DNA of 64,000 nucleotides. It comes from Haloplanus litoreus. GTDB lineage: Archaea > Halobacteriota > Halobacteria > Halobacteriales > Haloferacaceae. The stretch lies in NCBI RefSeq assembly GCF_042677945.1, contig NZ_JBHUDN010000019.1. One strand, written 5' to 3'. A program made the translations under genes and the position numbers. The notes below the pieces were generated by a model. The model saw only the letters and a list, made by a program, of their open reading frames with translations, searched no databases and had not been told where the DNA came from. Of the stretch, positions 61,015 through 64,000 are shown in pieces; within the stretch, counting starts at the first letter, position 1, and each line of letters opens with the position of its first letter.

Positions 61015-61942
61015 AGAAGGCGTCGACGGCGTCTTCGAGCGCCGTCGCCGGGTCGCCGCTGGCGTCGACGGGCGCCGTAGCGACGGCGTCGCGGTCCAGG
61101 TCGTCGAGGACCGTCTCCTCCCCGAGGAGAACGAGACGGTCGGGGTCCCGGGCGTCAAGGACCGACCGGCAGTCGTCGAGGTGGGCGACGACCTGTTCGT
61201 CGCGGCGACGCTCGAACCGTGCCTGCGAGAAGCCACCCTTCGAGTGGCTCCCCTTGACGTCCGTCTCGACCGTCTCCACGTCGCCGAGGGTGCCGTTCGC
61301 GTAGCGTCCGACGGCGAACAGGTCCGAGCGCACCAGGGCGACGGTGAGGCCGTCCGAGGGGTGGAACCAGTCCGGGTCGAGGCGGAAGCCCTCGCCCCAC
61401 TCGGTGAAGGGAGCGGGCGCGAGCGGTGGGTCGAGGGCGACGCTCACGAGGGAGGCGTCGTCGACGCAGACGAGCGCGGGTGCGGCGCGGTCGACGAGCG
61501 TCGCGCGGTCGCCGAGGCGGTCGGCGACGGCGTCGGGGACGCCGGGGGTCGACTCGGTCGTCGTGCCGTCGTCGAGGGGCTGGCGCCCGTCGCGGGCGGC
61601 CGCGGCCTCGCCCTCGTCCACCATCGCCGTCAGCGCCCCCTCGGGACCGGTCTCGAAACTGCGGAGTCGGGCGATCACCTCGTCGAGTCGGTCGCCACGG
61701 AGGTCCGCGGTGCCGCGCGGGGAGAGGGTGTCGTCGTCGACGTCGGCGTCGAGGCGACCCTCCAGGTCGGCCACCCGATCTTCGAGGCGATTGACTCGCT
61801 CTTCGGCCGCCTGTCGGGCGGTCACGGCGTCGGCGCGGCGGTCGCTCTCGGCGTCGAGTTGCCGTTCGAGATGCCGCTTTTCCTCTTCGAGTTCCTCGAT
61901 GCGCGCCTTCAGTTCGGCCCGCCCGAGCAACGAGTCGAGCAT
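60989..61942 (-). CDS. Vms1/Ankzf1-type peptidyl-tRNA hydrolase
   Basis: A 317-residue protein. The N-terminal coiled coil (about 8-70, ARIEELEEEKRHLERQLDAE) resembles the arm that binds stalled ribosomal subunits. The catalytic release-factor-like domain has VKGSHSKGGFSQARFERRR near residue 225, where the Gln after GGFS matches the active Gln of Vms1 and eRF1. It should release nascent chains from peptidyl-tRNA on stalled large subunits. It overlaps the convergent membrane protein gene by 26 bases. ATG at 61942 is chosen over GTG at 61948. Confidence 0.87.
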   Translation of the reverse strand: MLDSLLGRAELKARIEELEEEKRHLERQLDAESDRRADAVTARQAAEERVNRLEDRVADLEGRLDADVDDDTLSPRGTADLRGDRLDEVIARLRSFETGPEGALTAMVDEGEAAAARDGRQPLDDGTTTESTPGVPDAVADRLGDRATLVDRAAPALVCVDDASLVSVALDPPLAPAPFTEWGEGFRLDPDWFHPSDGLTVALVRSDLFAVGRYANGTLGDVETVETDVKGSHSKGGFSQARFERRRDEQVVAHLDDCRSVLDARDPDRLVLLGEETVLDDLDRDAVATAPVDASGDPATALEDAVDAFFTTRLTLL

Positions 61943-62000
61943 GGACACACGAGTGAGCGGCAGGGTCTTCTACCCTGTGGCTCGGGGGAGCGGAAAGGGG

Positions 62001-62357
62001 TCAGACGGCCTCGTCGGTGGCGCCGCCGGGGTCGTACCCCGAGTAGCGCAGGAGTTCGGCGGCGCGATCCGGTTTGGCGAGAAACACCTCACAGCGATCC
62101 GGGAGGTCGGTTTCGGTGACGCTCGGGGGGAGGCCGAGCGTGCCGGAGGGGACGCCCTCCTCGCCGAGCACCGGGAAGTGGCGCCCATCGAGTTTCATCA
62201 CGAGGGGGGCGTCGAGGCGTTCGACGCCCTCGCCCGTGGCGTACAGGCGTTCGTTCATCCGTTCGTGGTCCGTCCGGTGGATGACGGCGTGGTCGCCGTC
62301 GTGGGGCTGGACGTACAGCCGTCCCAGGTAGTAGCCGGCGGAGAACTCTTCGAACAT
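62001..62357 (-). CDS. DUF5802 family protein
   Basis: A 118-residue haloarchaeal protein: MFEEFSAGYYLGRLYVQP, ERLDAPLVMKLDGRHFPV. The family is recognised as DUF5802 from memory; no function is known. ACTTATACC about 30 bases upstream gives a leaderless start, and a perfect palindrome overlaps that promoter, so expression is likely controlled. Confidence 0.85.
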   Translation of the reverse strand: MFEEFSAGYYLGRLYVQPHDGDHAVIHRTDHERMNERLYATGEGVERLDAPLVMKLDGRHFPVLGEEGVPSGTLGLPPSVTETDLPDRCEVFLAKPDRAAELLRYSGYDPGGATDEAV

Positions 62358-62373
62358 GCGATTCGGTACACGT

Positions 62374-62390
62374 TACCATGCGACATGGTA
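62374..62390. promoter_or_regulatory. Perfect palindrome at the DUF5802 promoter
   Basis: TACCATG-CGA-CATGGTA, a 7-bp inverted repeat with a 3-bp spacer. On the minus strand it overlaps and follows the TATA-like ACTTATACC and ends 16 bases before the ATG at 62357, so a bound repressor would block the gene. Confidence 0.55.
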
Positions 62391-62433
62391 TAAGTCTTGT
62401 CGGCAGGATTTATCACGAACCGCTCGCGGCCCG

Positions 62434-62700
62434 CTAGCGGCGGTTCTTCATGGACCAGACGGCGACCAGTCCGAGGATGACCGCGGGGATCATCGGCAGG
62501 ACGAGCATGGCCGTCCGGTAGTGTGCGCCGAGGACGCTCCCGCCGGCGGGCCAGAGATACACCGATCCGGGAATCACGAGGACGGCGAGGACGACGGCGG
62601 CGACCAGCACCCACCCCGCCCAGCCGACGTCGGCGGGTTCGTCGTCGGGGTCCGGTGTATCCCCGCGCGGGTCGACGACCGGACCGCCGTCAGCGCTCAC
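62434..62700 (-). CDS. Small two-helix membrane protein
   Basis: An 88-residue protein: acidic N-terminus (PDPDDEPADVG), helix GWVLVAAVVLAVLVIPGSV, helix AMLVLPMIPAVILGLVAVW and basic end KNRR, giving an N-out or N-in hairpin. Unknown family. Its GTG start overlaps the oxidoreductase gene by 11 bases, so it is translated in the same operon. Confidence 0.7.
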   Translation of the reverse strand: MSADGGPVVDPRGDTPDPDDEPADVGWAGWVLVAAVVLAVLVIPGSVYLWPAGGSVLGAHYRTAMLVLPMIPAVILGLVAVWSMKNRR

Positions 62701-63730
62701 TGTCCGGAACGACGACGACTTTGCCGAATCCCTCGCGGTTCTCCAGGCGTTCGTGGGCGCGGGCGGCCTCGCTCATCGGGAGGACCTCGCGGATTCGTGG
62801 CTCGAAGGTGCCGTCCCAGACGAGTTCGAGGACGTCGTCGACCTGTCCGGGGGTGGCCATCGTCGAGCCGATCACCTCCAGTTGGTTCCAGAAGATGCGG
62901 TTGATGTCAGTCTCGGGGTTCGGACCGGTCGTCGCACCACAGGTGACCAGACGGCCGCCCTTCGCGAGGCTCTTCAGTGAGTCCCGCCACGTCGCCGCGC
63001 CGACGTGGTCGACGACGACGTCGACCCCGCGGCCGTCGGTCAGCGAGCGGAGTTCGCTCGCGAAGTCGTCGCTCTCGTAGTTGATGGTGTGGTCGGCGCC
63101 GAGGTCCGCCGCGGCCGCGAGTTTCTCGTCGGTGCTGGCGGTGGCGAACACGTCGGCACCGAGGTAGTCGGCGATCTGAACGGCTGCGTGCCCGACGCCG
63201 CCCGAGGCGCCGAGGACGAGGACGGACTCGCCGGGGCCGAGGGCGGCGCGGTCGACCAGCATCCGCCACGCGGTGCCGAAGACGAGCGAGGCCGACCCCG
63301 CGACCGTCCAGTCGACGCCCTCGGGAACGGACACGAGGTTGTCCTCGGGGACCGCGAACTCCTCGGCGTGGACGCCGGGGACGTGTTCGCCGATGATGTG
63401 GAAGGAGACGCACATGGAGGGGTCGCCGTGGCGGCAGAACTCGCAGTCGCCGCAGGCGACGCCGGCGGTGACGGTCACACGGTCGCCGGGTTCGAATCGG
63501 GTTACGTCGGGGCCGACTTCGCGGACCACACCCGCGGCGTCGCTCCCGGGGACGTGGGGCATCTCCAGGTCGATGCCGGGCAGTCCCCGGCGCGTCCACA
63601 CGTCGAGGTGGTTGAGGGCGCCGGCCTTCACGTCGACGCGAACCTCGTCCCGCCCCACCTCGGGGTCGGGGACCTCGCCGTACTCGAGTACGTCGGCATC
63701 GCCGTGTTTCGCGAAGTGGACCGCTTGCAT
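62690..63730 (-). CDS. Zinc-binding MDR-family oxidoreductase
   Basis: A 346-residue medium-chain dehydrogenase/reductase. The GroES-like half has NHLDVWTRRG, HVPGSDAAG and a four-Cys structural-zinc lobe CGDCEFCRHGDPSMC; the Rossmann half has LGASGGVGHAAVQIA. The catalytic-zinc Cys of alcohol dehydrogenases is replaced by Asn (NHLD), as in quinone oxidoreductases, so it may act without a catalytic metal. Substrate unknown. ATG at 63730. Confidence 0.88.
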   Translation of the reverse strand: MQAVHFAKHGDADVLEYGEVPDPEVGRDEVRVDVKAGALNHLDVWTRRGLPGIDLEMPHVPGSDAAGVVREVGPDVTRFEPGDRVTVTAGVACGDCEFCRHGDPSMCVSFHIIGEHVPGVHAEEFAVPEDNLVSVPEGVDWTVAGSASLVFGTAWRMLVDRAALGPGESVLVLGASGGVGHAAVQIADYLGADVFATASTDEKLAAAADLGADHTINYESDDFASELRSLTDGRGVDVVVDHVGAATWRDSLKSLAKGGRLVTCGATTGPNPETDINRIFWNQLEVIGSTMATPGQVDDVLELVWDGTFEPRIREVLPMSEAARAHERLENREGFGKVVVVPDSER

Positions 63731-63777
63731 ACCCGATGGAACCACGGCGACCGACAAAACGCTGTGGTTCGGCGGAC

Positions 63778-63936
63778 TCACCCGCTGGTCGTGTTCGTGC
63801 TCCCACACTCGGGACAGCGCGTGAGCGACCCGAGCGACGGGTGCGTCGCCGTCTCCCAGTCGTCGCTTCCGGGCGGCGCCGTGAATCCACACTCGTAACA
63901 CGTCACGCGAGTCGCGGTGGTGGCATCGTCGACCAT
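63778..63936 (-). CDS. Small CPxCG zinc-ribbon protein
   Basis: A 52-residue protein with CYECG (near 14) and CPECG (near 42) knuckles: one zinc site. Part of the large set of small haloarchaeal zinc-ribbon proteins of unknown role. It lies 47 bases upstream of the MDR gene on the same strand and may be cotranscribed. An in-frame start at 63963 is possible. Confidence 0.7.
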   Translation of the reverse strand: MVDDATTATRVTCYECGFTAPPGSDDWETATHPSLGSLTRCPECGSTNTTSG

Positions 63937-64000
63937 ACGCGCGGCTACGGTGCGGGCGTCCAAAGGTGTTACTCGGCCGACGTGACCGCGCGGCCGATCG

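Overview
This window is chromosomal DNA of a halophilic archaeon (class Halobacteria). The evidence is the very high GC content, strongly acidic predicted proteins, many leaderless genes whose start codon lies about 25-30 bases downstream of a TATA-like box, archaeal markers (aIF2 beta, GatD, MptA, TrmB-type regulators, an initiator tRNA-Met with A1-U72) and families seen mainly in haloarchaea (UPF0058, DUF555, DUF5802, DUF6149, HalOD1). About 60 protein genes, three tRNAs, two or three broken genes and several operator-like palindromes can be supported. No IS element, CRISPR array or rRNA was seen.

Layout. 1-9.3 kb: a two-headed winged-helix regulator, a DUF456-like membrane protein, GatD, a GNAT acetyltransferase, two FAD oxidoreductases, and a class III PHA synthase (PhaC) with a C-terminal HhH extension but no PhaE beside it. 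9.6-13.7 kb: an SDR reductase, a degraded Na/phosphate-symporter-like pseudogene next to a UspA gene, and PolX. 13.9-21.8 kb: the three-gene proton-translocating transhydrogenase, two small haloarchaeal proteins, MptA, a TrmB-type regulator, a thioredoxin-domain (DUF255) protein and FxsA. 21.8-25.5 kb: tRNA-Ile followed by a decayed toxin-antitoxin zone, then tRNA-iMet close to the aIF2 beta gene. 25.5-31 kb: UPF0058, DUF555, an arsR-acr3-arsC arsenic operon, Ogg and an APC permease. 31-35.2 kb: ThrRS, small zinc-ribbon and HalOD1 proteins, a second UPF0058 and tRNA-Lys with a duplicated 3' end.

35.2-48.3 kb holds a TrkA-N/DHH phosphoesterase, a PRC-barrel protein and a complete lactate locus: LUD proteins (one a LutB-LutA fusion), an Nramp-like transporter, a regulator, lactate permease LctP and a three-domain D-lactate dehydrogenase, followed by a FilR1-type regulator. 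Operator-like repeats sit in the lctP/regulator intergenic region. 48.5-53.5 kb: a DUF123 protein, an MrfA/YprA-type helicase and polyphosphate kinase.

53.7-61 kb looks like an iron-regulated block. Two near-identical palindromes (TTTAGG-N4-CCTAAA) sit at the promoters of an RGP/GT75-type glycosyltransferase and of a ferric-iron ABC transporter operon, which runs by start/stop overlap into a large polytopic membrane protein of glycosyltransferase type. The window ends with a Vms1-type peptidyl-tRNA hydrolase, DUF5802, a small membrane protein, an MDR oxidoreductase and a CPxCG zinc-ribbon protein.

The most unusual recurring pattern is a very short, apparently leaderless ORF whose stop codon overlaps the start codon of the real gene (before phaC, lctP, the FilR1-type regulator and one UPF0058 gene). 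This suggests translational coupling as a way to load ribosomes onto genes that lack a Shine-Dalgarno sequence.
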